From Blastococcus saxobsidens DD2 (GTDB lineage Bacteria; Actinomycetota; Actinomycetes; Mycobacteriales; Geodermatophilaceae), in NCBI RefSeq assembly GCF_000284015.1, contig NC_016943.1, forward strand, positions 1,405,541 through 1,469,540: a DNA stretch of 64,000 nt, in the 5' to 3' direction. The position numbers and the translations under genes were made by a program. The notes beneath the pieces were generated by a model, which saw only the letters and a list, made by a program, of their open reading frames with translations, was not told the DNA's origin and made no database searches. This document shows, one piece after another, positions 1 to 8,081 of the stretch. The stretch's first letter is position 1; each line of letters starts with the position of its first letter.

Positions 1-117
1 CACGCCGTGGCTGACGACGATAGGGACGGGCACCCAGGTGGCGTCGTGAACCCCTGAGAAATTCCGCCGCTCATGGGCGCGCCACCGCCGTCGACGCCGG
101 CGTGCGCCAGGGTTGAG

Positions 118-339
118 CTACCCGTCACTCGTGACACGTCCGGCCTCGATGAACTCGTCGAGGATCGAGCGCTGGAGCCGGACGTACTTGCCGAGCTTGA
201 CGTTGCCGATCCGCCGTTGAGCGATCAGTCGGCGGATGAAGCGCTCTCCTGTTCCCAGGTAGTCCCCGGCCTGAGCAACGGTCAGCAGCTGATCATGCTG
301 ATCAGGCGACGCCACTCCTTGCGACGTCGTCCCAGGCAT
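118..339 (-). CDS. xis: Excisionase-family DNA-binding protein (Xis)
   Basis: A 73-residue protein with a MerR-like helix-turn-helix of the excisionase (HTH_17) type. The segment LLTVAQAGDYLGTGERFIRR is the recognition unit, followed by the basic wing and the RLQRSILDEFIEA end typical of Xis. Such proteins bend DNA at the attachment site and help an integrase excise the element. The gene reads leftward toward the window edge, where a tyrosine or serine integrase would be expected. Minus-strand reading frames remain open between 117 and 1, but too little is visible to name a product. It is divergent from the regulator at 890. Family assignment is firm, and the role in excision is inferred from context. 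Confidence 0.82.
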   Translation of the reverse strand: MPGTTSQGVASPDQHDQLLTVAQAGDYLGTGERFIRRLIAQRRIGNVKLGKYVRLQRSILDEFIEAGRVTSDG

Positions 340-889
340 CAGGAACCGCCCTGCTGACCGAGGAGGTGACGTCCGCGGATGCTGCGGCCAGCGTTACCGG
401 CCCTGGTACCCCGAGGCCGGCACGGATGCCGCCGCGGCTGCGAATGCGCTGCGGGTTTCATGGCCAAGATTCTTTGGGGGACTGTTCCGGTCTTCCTGCA
501 GTCCTGCTGCCTCGGTTCGGTGCCTCGGCATGACCGAGCAGCCGGTCTCCACCGCCGTGTCACCGTTGTCAGCACCGTCAAGCACGCCCGCCTCCACTTC
601 TTCTGCAGTTCCCCTGCGGCGGCAGATGCGCAGTCGGTCGTGGCTCCGCAGAAGATCTCCAATGGACGAAGGCGCGTTGGATGTATCGATGGGGATGCCG
701 GCGCAGGCCTCCGGTCCCGGCCCCACGCGCACCCTTCCGTTGCGCCCTCCGTTGTCGGGTATCGCAGCGTGTCGACACGCAGGCGCGCCGCGTCGGTGAC
801 GAGGCGCTTGCCCGATCGGGGCGGGCACACGGCACTAGGGTTCGGCGCCACGGGGCGGGTGTCCACCGATCGGGTGATGGGGAGCTGCC
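340..889. other. 550-bp divergent intergenic region
   Basis: This region separates the leftward xis gene from the rightward regulator. Reading frames across it have arginine/proline/alanine-rich, low-complexity translations and no ribosome site, so I do not call a gene. It must contain the promoters of both flanking genes. I see no clear operator copy of the ACTGGAG type here. Confidence 0.5.
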
Positions 890-1342
890 GTGGCGCGGCC
901 GCTGCTTCGAGGCGACCGCCTGCAGGCTGCTCGTGAGGCCATCGGCCTGAGCCGAGAAGAACTGGCCACGAGACTGGAGCTCTCCAGTCCGGTGCGCATC
1001 CGGGTCTGGGAGACGGGACTCGAGCGTCCGCGCCCCCGCTTCGTGCCGCGGCTGGCGGCCGCCCTGGGCGTCGATCCCTTGTATCTCCTCGACGTCGACC
1101 GCGACGACCCGCCACTGGCGGCTCTGCGCTTGGCTGCCGGACTGGCCACCAATGAAGTGACTGGCGACGGGTTGTCGGTCATGACGTACGTGCGACTGGA
1201 GGACGGCCGCCCTGGGGCGGATCCCTCGCCCAAGGTGATGGCCGCCATCAGCCAGGTTCTCGGCGTGGACATCCCGCGCGTGGAGGCGGCCGTCCGCCGC
1301 TCTCGCAGGGACCACGCGGCCATGGCGGCTTTCGAAGGCTGA
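890..1342 (+). CDS. XRE-type regulator with two HTH-like units
   Basis: A 150-residue protein starting at GTG 890 behind a GGGGAG ribosome site. Residues about 5-65 form a Cro/C1-type helix-turn-helix (LRGDRLQAAREAIGLSREEL onward, ending LAAALGVDPLYLL). Residues about 75-140 repeat the pattern more weakly (ALRLAAGLATNEV to AISQVLGVDIPRVEAAV), so the protein appears to carry two HTH domains in tandem. It is the only regulator in front of the pilus operon. An 18-bp direct-repeat operator candidate begins one base after its stop codon. An inverted pair of the same 7-mer (973-988) lies inside its own coding region. I infer it is the repressor or activator of conjugation in this element. No ligand domain is visible. 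Confidence 0.78.
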   Translation: MARPLLRGDRLQAAREAIGLSREELATRLELSSPVRIRVWETGLERPRPRFVPRLAAALGVDPLYLLDVDRDDPPLAALRLAAGLATNEVTGDGLSVMTYVRLEDGRPGADPSPKVMAAISQVLGVDIPRVEAAVRRSRRDHAAMAAFEG

Positions 1343-1360
1343 ACTGGAGAATTACTGGAG
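1343..1360 (+). promoter_or_regulatory. Operator candidate, copy 1 (pilus operon)
   Basis: The sequence is ACTGGAGAATTACTGGAG, two perfect ACTGGAG heptamers at 11-bp spacing, one helical turn. It sits directly after the regulator stop codon and 67 bp before the first start codon of the pilus operon. Three near copies occur in front of other operons of the element (13510, 13610, 42879). Binding by the 890-1342 regulator is inferred. Confidence 0.6.
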
Positions 1361-1427
1361 AAAGAGCCTGCCTCCCCGGACGATCCCGGTGGTAATTTCC
1401 CGCGCACGTTGCCCGGGGGAGGTGCCC

Positions 1428-1553
1428 ATGGCCCGCACGACGGAGTCGAGCGCGGCATGGGACCGCATGCCCCAGCGACTCCTCCACCCACCACGGGCAG
1501 TCAGCCTCGTACCGAAGCACGGTCTGCCGACCCGGCGCGGGCAGTCGCGATGA
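1428..1553 (+). CDS. 41-residue leader protein coupled to the lipoprotein gene
   Basis: A short reading frame with the best ribosome site in this region (GGGGGAGG, five bases before ATG 1428). It encodes a 41-residue basic peptide beginning MARTTESSAAWDRMPQRLL. Its TGA stop overlaps the ATG of the lipoprotein gene as ATGA at 1550-1553. The downstream gene has no ribosome site of its own, so translation of this frame probably delivers ribosomes to it. I recognise no family. It could be a real small protein or just a translational leader. Confidence 0.5.
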   Translation: MARTTESSAAWDRMPQRLLHPPRAVSLVPKHGLPTRRGQSR

Positions 1554-2149
1554 CCAGGCGGCGGTGGGCGGCTCCTGCGCTCCTTGCGCTACTGCCCCTC
1601 GCCGGATGCACGGCGGGCGACGCCGGTCCGGAGGGCTCGGCGCAGAGCGCGGCGACGTCGTCGACCTCGCGGACTTCGACGTCCGCTCCTGCCACGAGCA
1701 ACGCGCCGACTCCCGAGGACGAGGCGGCAACAGATGCCACTGTGGTCGTCAACGAGCTGCTGCGCGTCACGGACGCGGCCAAGAAGGACCCAGGCGCGAG
1801 GGACTGGGAGCCAGAGATCCGACGGTTCTCGGGTGATCCGGCCGCGCTGCTCGCCGTCACGGCGGTACGGGACTACGCCGCGCTCGGGCTTCGTCAGGAA
1901 GGCGACACTGCAGTCGACCTGGAGGTCACGGGCGTGAATCTCACAGCTCCCGAGGGGCCCACCGTCAGGATCACCGGCTGCTACGACAGCGAGAGCACGC
2001 GAGTGGTGAGGGTCGAGACCGGGGAGGTCGTGCCCCCGGGAACTCCGCCGCGGTACGTCTGGGACATCACCGTCACGCGCTACGAGGCCGAACCGGGAGC
2101 TCCGTGGCTGGTCAACGAGCTGGACCCGCTGACGGATCGACCATGCTGA
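1550..2149 (+). CDS. Predicted lipoprotein, first full gene of the pilus operon
   Basis: A 199-residue protein. Starting at ATG 1550 gives a classical lipoprotein signal: basic MTRRRW, a hydrophobic core and lipobox LAGC with the modified cysteine at residue 20. A Ser/Thr-rich linker follows, then a compact domain (about residues 60-199) ending with an ITGCYD motif and a TRYEAEPGAPWLVNEL tail. That last part resembles secreted SnoaL-like domains seen in actinobacterial conjugative elements. It should be anchored on the outer face of the membrane. Upstream in-frame starts would bury the signal and are rejected. It overlaps the next gene by 7 bp, so it is co-translated. Function is unknown; an assembly or surface-anchoring role for the pilus is only inferred. 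Confidence 0.72.
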   Translation: MTRRRWAAPALLALLPLAGCTAGDAGPEGSAQSAATSSTSRTSTSAPATSNAPTPEDEAATDATVVVNELLRVTDAAKKDPGARDWEPEIRRFSGDPAALLAVTAVRDYAALGLRQEGDTAVDLEVTGVNLTAPEGPTVRITGCYDSESTRVVRVETGEVVPPGTPPRYVWDITVTRYEAEPGAPWLVNELDPLTDRPC

Positions 2150-3042
2150 CGTCGCACCGCGTAGTCCTGTTGGCGGTCGCGGTCTTCACCGTCTGCGGCG
2201 GGCTGGACGTTGCAATCGCAGCTCCACCCGTGGAGTGCGCGCAGAGGGATGCACAGACCGGTATCTGCCTGGTCCAGGCGACTTCCCCTGGGCAAGGCGC
2301 CGGTGGGGACAACGACGTCAACGCCGGCATGGAGCGGCCGGCAGTCGGAGAGCCGTCCCCGCCGAGTTGCACGAGAGCGGTGGCAGATCCCCAGCCGTGG
2401 ATCGGGCACCCGGTATGGGCCGGGAATGATCCGGAAGACGGGACGGTCTGGGTCTTCACATGTCCGGACCCGGCGGGTTCGGGATCCGGCCTGTGGACGG
2501 GCCTGATCTTTCTGTCGAATGGTGCCGGAGCACCCGGCGCCCCGACGGTGGACCCCCGCCTCCTCGCTCAGCAGGCGATCGCGTCCATGGCCCTGAACGC
2601 GCCGGATATCGGGATGGCGCCACCGCCGGCTTCCCGCAGCGGACTGGTGGGACTACCGGTGTGGATGTGGGTCGAACGCACCGCAGACACGACTGGCCCC
2701 GTCCAGGCCTCGGCCTCCGCTGGAGGCGTGACGGTGACCGCCGAGGCTCGGGTCAGCCAGGTCCTCTGGAACATGGGCGACGGGCACATCGTCACCTGCG
2801 GCCTCGGGACGCGGTACGTGCAGGGCACCGAGGGCCCGTCTCCGGACTGCGGCCATGTGTATGCGCAGACGTCGAGCCGACACGTACCGGGCGGTGGCCC
2901 GTGGCCTATCACCGCGACGAGCACGTGGACGATCACCTGGTCCGGTGGTGGGCTGTCGGGCACCGAGACGCTGGAGTTGTCCTCTTCGGCGGAGTTGTTC
3001 GTCGGTGAGCTGCACGTCCTCAATCAGGACGGAAGCCGATGA
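2143..3042 (+). CDS. Secreted protein of unknown function, pilus operon
   Basis: A 299-residue protein beginning at ATG 2143 inside the end of the lipoprotein gene. The first 26-28 residues are a signal peptide (MLTSHRVVLLAVAVFTVC core, cleavage near AIAAPP). The mature part contains several cysteines and tryptophans. Its C-terminal half (about 180-299) looks like an Ig-like beta-sandwich, with alternating TSTWTITWSGG and ETLELSSSAEL strands. Similar proteins often sit at the head of Tad-like loci of actinobacterial conjugative elements. The stop overlaps the next start by 4 bp. I cannot assign a biochemical role. A surface or minor-pilin accessory role is inferred from position. Confidence 0.68.
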   Translation: MLTSHRVVLLAVAVFTVCGGLDVAIAAPPVECAQRDAQTGICLVQATSPGQGAGGDNDVNAGMERPAVGEPSPPSCTRAVADPQPWIGHPVWAGNDPEDGTVWVFTCPDPAGSGSGLWTGLIFLSNGAGAPGAPTVDPRLLAQQAIASMALNAPDIGMAPPPASRSGLVGLPVWMWVERTADTTGPVQASASAGGVTVTAEARVSQVLWNMGDGHIVTCGLGTRYVQGTEGPSPDCGHVYAQTSSRHVPGGGPWPITATSTWTITWSGGGLSGTETLELSSSAELFVGELHVLNQDGSR

Positions 3043-3722
3043 CCCGGACCCAGCCGGTGACGACCGGCGCAGCGCCATCTCCGGCGGAAGTGCACGGCTT
3101 GCCTCGCGCGCCGGTGCTGCCGCCACCTCGTCGTCGGCGCCGTCCGGCCCTCCTGGCCTTGGCCGTGAGCATGGTGGTGCTCGGTGCCCTTGGGGCGACC
3201 TATCTGGCGACGTCGCTGGGTCGGACGACCGCCGTGATCGCGATCGCACGCGAGGTGCCCTGGGGGCAGACCCTCACCGCTGCCGATCTCACAGAAGCGA
3301 GGATCCCCGCCGATCCGGCGTTGGAGCCTATTCCGTACGTCGACCGCGACCAGGTCATCGGCCTGGTCGCGGCGACCTCCCTGCGGCCGGGTTCGTTGCT
3401 CACCCGCGACGCCCTGACCGATCAACGCCTCCCGGCTCCCGGCCAGCAGCTGGTCGGGGTCGGCGTGTCGCTCGTGCAACTACCGACGACCCCGCTGCGG
3501 CCGGGCGACGACGTTTTCCTGGTGCCCGTGGCCGCGGGCAGCGCTCCAGCCACGACCGAAGGAGCCCCAAGCGTGGTGGAGGCGACCGTGGTGAAGTCTG
3601 GCCCTCCCGGAACCGACGGGCTGCGGGTCGTCGACGTGCTCGTCGACGCTGCCGACGGGCCGGACGTCGCCGCCCGCGCCGCTGCCGGCCTCATCGCCAT
3701 CGTCGTGGTGGCCGGCGAGTAG
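3039..3722 (+). CDS. SAF-domain pilus assembly protein (CpaB-like)
   Basis: A 227-residue protein. After a basic proline-rich N-terminus there is one membrane span (about 36-60, ALLALAVSMVVLGALGATYL). A SAF domain follows (about 65-125) with VPWGQTLTAADLTEARIP and a GLVAATSLRPGSLLTRDAL hallmark. The C-terminal half is the conserved RcpC/CpaB-like region. CpaB proteins anchor and stabilise Tad/Flp pilus machinery. In Gram-positive bacteria, which lack a secretin, the SAF protein probably works in the periplasm-like space or wall. Gene order SAF, MinD-like, CpaF, TadB, TadC is the classical Tad order. Confidence 0.8.
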   Translation: MTRTQPVTTGAAPSPAEVHGLPRAPVLPPPRRRRRPALLALAVSMVVLGALGATYLATSLGRTTAVIAIAREVPWGQTLTAADLTEARIPADPALEPIPYVDRDQVIGLVAATSLRPGSLLTRDALTDQRLPAPGQQLVGVGVSLVQLPTTPLRPGDDVFLVPVAAGSAPATTEGAPSVVEATVVKSGPPGTDGLRVVDVLVDAADGPDVAARAAAGLIAIVVVAGE

Positions 3723-3736
3723 GCGGGACGGCTGCC

Positions 3737-4537
3737 GTGTTGATCGCGCTGTGCTCGGCCAAGGGCGCTCCCGGGGTGACCACCAGCGGGCTGGCTATGG
3801 CGCTGTCCTGGCCTCGCCAGGTGGTCCTGGCAGAGCTGGATCCGGTCGGCGGGGACGTATTGCCGGGATACGGCCGAGGCGAGCCGTTCGCAGGCGGGCT
3901 CGCCGACCTGGAGCTCGCGGCGCGGCGCGGCGGGCTGGCCCGGCACCTGGACAGTCAGCTGTTGCGGCTCGACCCCGAGGGACGTGCGCGGCTCCTACCC
4001 GGCCTGGCCGACCCCGCCGGCGCCCGACACGTGGACTGGAATCGCCTGGCCGCCGTCCTGGCGGCGGTGGAGGACGGCGCCGTGGACGTGGTGGCGGACT
4101 GCGGGCGGCTGCGCGCTCAGCACTTCCCGGCCGCCGTGGTTCAGCGGGCTGCCGTTGTCGTGCTGGCCACCGGCTCCACGCTTCGCGCCGTCCGTGCGGC
4201 GACGCAGGCGATCGCCGAACTGAGAGAGCGGGAAGCGTGCCCAGGCATGCTGCGCACGCTGGTGATCGGGCCGGGGGAGCCGTACGGCGAGCGAGAGATC
4301 AGCGAGGCACTCGGCGTTCCATCGGTCGGTTCGCTGCCGCGGGATCCGAAGGCGGCGGCAGTGCTCAGCGACGGCGCGCCGGCGGGCCGGCTGTTCACCC
4401 AGTCGCCGCTGCTTCGAGCCGCCCGGACGGTCGCGACCCGGTTGGTCGAGTCGGCCGCGGCGCACGAATCCAGGTTGACACCACCGCCAGCGCCCGTGCC
4501 TGCGCCCGGCACGTTCGGGGGCAGCCGTGTCCGCTGA
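3737..4537 (+). CDS. MinD/CpaE-like P-loop ATPase of the pilus operon
   Basis: A 266-residue protein starting at GTG 3737. The N-terminus VLIALCSAKGAPGVTTSGLA is a deviant Walker A of the ParA/MinD class. The signature lysine and the usual GK[ST] are poorly kept: APGVTT is seen where GGVGKT is typical. Later it has VVADCGRLR in the switch II position and a C-terminal GVPSVGSLPRDPKAAAVL loop typical of MinD/CpaE. In Tad systems this ATPase positions the machinery at the pole. The reduced P-loop suggests weak or altered ATP hydrolysis. It overlaps the following CpaF gene by 11 bp. Confidence 0.75.
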   Translation: MLIALCSAKGAPGVTTSGLAMALSWPRQVVLAELDPVGGDVLPGYGRGEPFAGGLADLELAARRGGLARHLDSQLLRLDPEGRARLLPGLADPAGARHVDWNRLAAVLAAVEDGAVDVVADCGRLRAQHFPAAVVQRAAVVVLATGSTLRAVRAATQAIAELREREACPGMLRTLVIGPGEPYGEREISEALGVPSVGSLPRDPKAAAVLSDGAPAGRLFTQSPLLRAARTVATRLVESAAAHESRLTPPPAPVPAPGTFGGSRVR

Positions 4538-5948
4538 CCTCACCACCGACCTGCTGGGTGCTGGCACGGTGCCTCGACCAGCGGACGCATCACCGGTCTC
4601 GGTGGACTGGACGCTGGTGCGTCGGCTGCACGAGGCGACGGCGACGGCTCTGGCCGAAGAGCTCAAGCGTCGCCCGACGCTCAGCACGGTGGCGCAGCAG
4701 GAGCTGGCCCGAACGCTCGTCCAGGACGGCGTCGACGAGTTGGTCCGGCAGCGGATGCGCGCCGGGCAGATGGTTCCCACGCCGGCCGAGGAGCGGGTGA
4801 TCGCTGACGCGGTGTTCGCCGCCCAGTTCGGGTTGGGCCGGCTGCAGCCCTACGTGGACGACCCGCTGGTGGAGAACATCGAGGTTCACGGGTACGACAA
4901 CGTGTGGATCGGTTACGCCGACGGCCGGGACGTCCGCGTTGACCCGATCGCCGACTCGGACGAGGAGTTGGTGCGGCAGCTGCAGCACATCGCCGCTCGG
5001 CTGGGCCGCGCGGAGCGGACGCTGACCACGGCCAGTCCGCTGCTCACCATGCGCCTGGCTGACGGGTCCCGGTTGGCCGCAGTCATCGAGACGGTGCCGC
5101 GACCCCATCTGGTGATCCGCCGACACCGGATCCGGAACGTCGACCTCGACGACATGGTGGGTCTGCGGGCGATCGACCGGCCGCTGGCCGAGTTCCTGCG
5201 GGCGGCGGTGCGGGCGCGCAAGAACATCGTCGTCACCGGCGCCCAGGCTGCTGGCAAGACGCTGATGTTGCGGGCGCTGGCCAACGAGCTGCCGGTCGAG
5301 GAGCACCTGGCCACGATCGAGAAGCATTTCGAGCTGCTGCTGCACGAGCTGCCCGACCGGCATCCGAGGGTGGTGCCGTTCGAGGCCCGGGAGGGCACCG
5401 GGGAGCGCGGACCCGACGGCCGCCGCCTCGGCGAGGTGACGCTGACCGAGCTGGTCGAGCAGTCGCTGGTCATGAACGTCAGCCGCGTGTGGCTGGGCGA
5501 GGTCCGCGGCGATGAGGCGTGGCCGCTGATCGAGGTGATGGAGGCGGGGGAGGGCGGCTCGGCCTGCACTCTGCACGCCCGCTCAGCCCACCACGCCCTC
5601 GAGCGGCTGGCCAACCTGTGCATGCGCGGCCGCGCCGCAGTCACCCCGGAGCATGCCTACCGGTCCTGCGCATCGGCGATCGACCTGATCGTGCACATCA
5701 CCACCGTGGACGAACGGTGGGTCGGGGGCGAGCGGCACCGGTTCGTCAGCCAGGTCCTCGAGTGCAACGGCATCGGGGAGGGCGGGCGCCCGGCCGTCAC
5801 CGACGTCTTCGCCCCAGGCCCCGACGGACGGGCCGTACCCGAGCACGATCCGGTGGACCTCGCCGACTACGTCCGGGTGGGCTTCGATCCCGACTGGCTC
5901 CGGCCAGGCCACGGGCGCTGGGCTGGCGCTGTCGGGGGACGACGGTGA
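4527..5948 (+). CDS. tadA: CpaF/TadA family secretion ATPase
   Basis: A 473-residue ATPase of the type II/IV secretion superfamily, starting at GTG 4527. The N-terminal domain (about 20-190) precedes the RecA-like core. Walker A is GAQAAGKT at about 237-244, and an Asp box and Walker B follow (VSRVWLGEVRGDEAW), then a catalytic His box (GGSACTLHARS). It should power pilus assembly through hexamer rotation on the cytoplasmic face together with TadB and TadC. Length and motif spacing match CpaF. Start and stop overlap both neighbours, so stoichiometry is probably set by coupled translation. Confidence 0.9.
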   Translation: MSADLTTDLLGAGTVPRPADASPVSVDWTLVRRLHEATATALAEELKRRPTLSTVAQQELARTLVQDGVDELVRQRMRAGQMVPTPAEERVIADAVFAAQFGLGRLQPYVDDPLVENIEVHGYDNVWIGYADGRDVRVDPIADSDEELVRQLQHIAARLGRAERTLTTASPLLTMRLADGSRLAAVIETVPRPHLVIRRHRIRNVDLDDMVGLRAIDRPLAEFLRAAVRARKNIVVTGAQAAGKTLMLRALANELPVEEHLATIEKHFELLLHELPDRHPRVVPFEAREGTGERGPDGRRLGEVTLTELVEQSLVMNVSRVWLGEVRGDEAWPLIEVMEAGEGGSACTLHARSAHHALERLANLCMRGRAAVTPEHAYRSCASAIDLIVHITTVDERWVGGERHRFVSQVLECNGIGEGGRPAVTDVFAPGPDGRAVPEHDPVDLADYVRVGFDPDWLRPGHGRWAGAVGGRR

Positions 5949-6856
5949 GCGGCACGGGGTTGCTTGCCGGCGTCTGCGGGGCGCTGCTGATGGGCGGCCT
6001 GCTGCTGGCCTCCCACGCCCTCACCGCCCCCGAACCGCCGGCTCGGCCGCGCCGCCGCCAGCCGCGTCCGACGGCGCGGGCCGACCGCCCGGCGGTGCGG
6101 CGGCAGCGGGCGCTGTGGGTGGCCGCCGCCGTTGCGGCGGCGGTGGTGTGGCTGGCCTCGGGCTGGCCGGTCGCTGGCGTGCTGACCGGGTTGGCGGTGA
6201 TCGGTGTGCCGTGGCTGCTGGCGCAGTTCTCCGGCGGCAACGCCACGGTGGAGCGGCTGGAGGCGCTGCAGGAGTGGGTGCGCCGCACCTCCGACGTACT
6301 GGCTGCGGGCGGCGGGCTGGAGCAGACGCTGATTCGTTCGGCCCGCACCGCCCCCGAGCCGATCGCGGCGGAGGTGGCGGCACTGGCCGCGCGGCTTCAG
6401 GCGCGCTGGCCGACGTCCCGGGCGCTGCTGGCCTTCGCTGACGATCTCGACGACGCCGCCGGGGACCTGGTCGTCGCCGCCCTGTTGCTGGGTGCGGAGC
6501 TGCGCGGGCCGGGGCTGGCGCGGGTGCTGACCGAGCTGGCGGGAAGTCTCACCGAGGACGTGACCATGCGACGCAAGGTCGAGGCCGACCGTGCCAAGCC
6601 CCGCGCGAACGCCCGGTGGCTGCTGCTGATCACCGTCGCCGCATCCGGGCTGGCCGCGCTCAACGGCGACTACTTGGCTCCCTACGGCACGGGAGTCGGG
6701 CAGCTGGTGCTGGCCGCCATCGCCGGGCTGATCGTCGCCTGCCTGCTGTGGATGCGCCGGCTCACCGCCCCTGCGCCGTCCACACGCTTCCTGGTCGATC
6801 CCGACCGCAGCCTGCGGGTTCCCGGTCTCGAGCCGAACGAGCTGCCGGTCCCATGA
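5945..6856 (+). CDS. tadB: TadB-like inner-membrane platform protein
   Basis: A 303-residue protein starting at GTG 5945 in a GTGA overlap. It has one N-terminal span, a basic cytoplasmic stretch, spans at about 55-95, and a T2SSF/TadB core. The core shows RLEALQEWVRRTSDVLAAGGGLEQTL and GAELRGPGLARVLTELAGSL, then two C-terminal spans. TadB and TadC form the membrane platform on which the CpaF ATPase acts. A GTG start with a 4-bp overlap is preferred over longer upstream possibilities because those run through the CpaF gene. Confidence 0.85.
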   Translation: MSGTGLLAGVCGALLMGGLLLASHALTAPEPPARPRRRQPRPTARADRPAVRRQRALWVAAAVAAAVVWLASGWPVAGVLTGLAVIGVPWLLAQFSGGNATVERLEALQEWVRRTSDVLAAGGGLEQTLIRSARTAPEPIAAEVAALAARLQARWPTSRALLAFADDLDDAAGDLVVAALLLGAELRGPGLARVLTELAGSLTEDVTMRRKVEADRAKPRANARWLLLITVAASGLAALNGDYLAPYGTGVGQLVLAAIAGLIVACLLWMRRLTAPAPSTRFLVDPDRSLRVPGLEPNELPVP

Positions 6857-7767
6857 GCGGCACCCAGGCGCTGCTGATCGGCTCCGGCGCGCTCGTCGGT
6901 CTCGGAGCGTTCCTGCTGCTGCGGGCCGTTCTCGTGGTCGAGCAGCCGCGGTTGGCCGACGCGCTGGCCCGCCTCGACGGGGGCGCGGCTCCGGTCCCGG
7001 TCGGGCCGATGCCGGACGAAGGCGACCGGTGGGCACGCGCAACCGGCCGCGTCGGTGCCTGGGCCGCCGCCCGGCTGCCCGCCGCCGGGAGGAGCGCGCC
7101 GTCCCAGGCGCTGGCGGTGATCGGCTGGACGCCGGAGGGTTACGCCGCCCGCAAGGTCGGTCTGGCCGCCTTCGGCGCGGTGTTCGTTCCATTGTTGACC
7201 GCCGTGCTCGGCGTGACCGGCGTCCGGGTGCCGGTGGTGGTGCCGGTGGCCGGATCGCTGGCGCTGGCTGGCGTGTTGTTCCTCGTCGTCGACCTGGTCG
7301 TGCGCGACCAGGCCGCCGAGGCCCGCGGTCAGATGCGGCGGGCGCTGGCGTCCTATCTGGATCTGGTCAGCCTGCGCCGCGACGCCAGCGAGGGCCCCAC
7401 CATCGCCCTGGAGCGGGCCGCCGGCGTGGGGGAGGGCTGGGTGTTCCGGCAAATCACCGACGCGCTGGTCGCCGCCCGGCTGGCCGGCGATCCGCCGTGG
7501 GACGGCCTGCGCCGGATGGCCGCCGACACCGGTGTTGGCGAGCTGGCCGACGTGGCCGACATCGCCGAGGTCGCCGCCTCGGAGGGCGCGTCGATCGCGC
7601 CGACGCTGCGGGCCCGCGCGCAGTCGCTGCGGGTCCAGTTGCTGGCCGAGGAGGAGACGGCGGCCAACACCGCCAGCGAGAAGCTCACCGCTCCCGTCGC
7701 TCTGCTGTCGATCGCCTTTCTGCTGCTCTTCCTCTATCCCGCACTGGCCCGCCTCATGGCCACCTGA
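6853..7767 (+). CDS. tadC: TadC-like inner-membrane platform protein
   Basis: A 304-residue protein starting at ATG 6853 (ATGA overlap with tadB). It has an N-terminal span (5-25), two central spans (about 105-150), a T2SSF domain (ALASYLDLVSLRRDASEGPT, AEVAASEGASIAPTLRARA) and a C-terminal span that ends the protein. It pairs with TadB in the pilus platform. No frameshift or missing segment is visible. It is followed by a 30-bp gap with a good ribosome site for the pilin gene, which allows the pilin to be made at a higher rate. Confidence 0.85.
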   Translation: MSGTQALLIGSGALVGLGAFLLLRAVLVVEQPRLADALARLDGGAAPVPVGPMPDEGDRWARATGRVGAWAAARLPAAGRSAPSQALAVIGWTPEGYAARKVGLAAFGAVFVPLLTAVLGVTGVRVPVVVPVAGSLALAGVLFLVVDLVVRDQAAEARGQMRRALASYLDLVSLRRDASEGPTIALERAAGVGEGWVFRQITDALVAARLAGDPPWDGLRRMAADTGVGELADVADIAEVAASEGASIAPTLRARAQSLRVQLLAEEETAANTASEKLTAPVALLSIAFLLLFLYPALARLMAT

Positions 7768-7797
7768 CCCGGTGACCCTGACCCGAGAGGAATTCCG

Positions 7798-7995
7798 ATG
7801 ACCTCGATACTCACTCTCCTGACCATCGTCGGCGCGCAGCTGCGCGACCGGCTGCGCGATCTCCGCGACGAGCCGGAGCGCGGCTCGCTGTCGGTCGAGC
7901 AGGTGATTATCACTGTGGCGTTGATCGGCATCGCCGTCGCGCTGGTGGCCGTGATCGCCAACGCGGTCACCTCTCGGTCCGCCCAGATCCAGTAG
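7798..7995 (+). CDS. Flp-type prepilin
   Basis: A 65-residue type IVb prepilin. A charged 28-residue leader ends in a cleavage motif, RG followed by SLSVEQ, with glutamate at position +5 of the mature pilin. A 20-residue hydrophobic helix (VIITVALIGIAVALVAVIAN) and a short polar tail follow. This is the major subunit expected for the Tad machinery upstream. It has its own GAGAGG ribosome site and is the only pilus gene separated from its neighbour. A prepilin peptidase is needed to mature it and none is encoded in this window. Confidence 0.85.
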   Translation: MTSILTLLTIVGAQLRDRLRDLRDEPERGSLSVEQVIITVALIGIAVALVAVIANAVTSRSAQIQ

Positions 7996-8081
7996 CCCGC
8001 CCCGTGGCTCGCCCCGCCAGCCCGTGTGGCCTCGCGCCCGTGTCCCGGCCCTGCCCTGCTGCGGGCAACCGGGCCGGCGGC

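Noticed and set aside
1..117. Possible start of an integrase or replication gene left of xis
   Set aside because: Minus-strand frames are open to the window edge, but the visible 25-40 residues match no integrase or Rep pattern and no ribosome site is seen.
1..120. Left attachment site carrying a copy of the tRNA-Gly 3' end
   Set aside because: No stretch resembling the tRNA T arm and acceptor stem is present in the first bases; the site must be outside the window.
379..936. Plus-strand open frame of 185 codons upstream of the regulator
   Set aside because: The translation is rich in Arg, Cys and His with no motif, overlaps the regulator start and has no ribosome site; typical of chance open frames in high-GC DNA.
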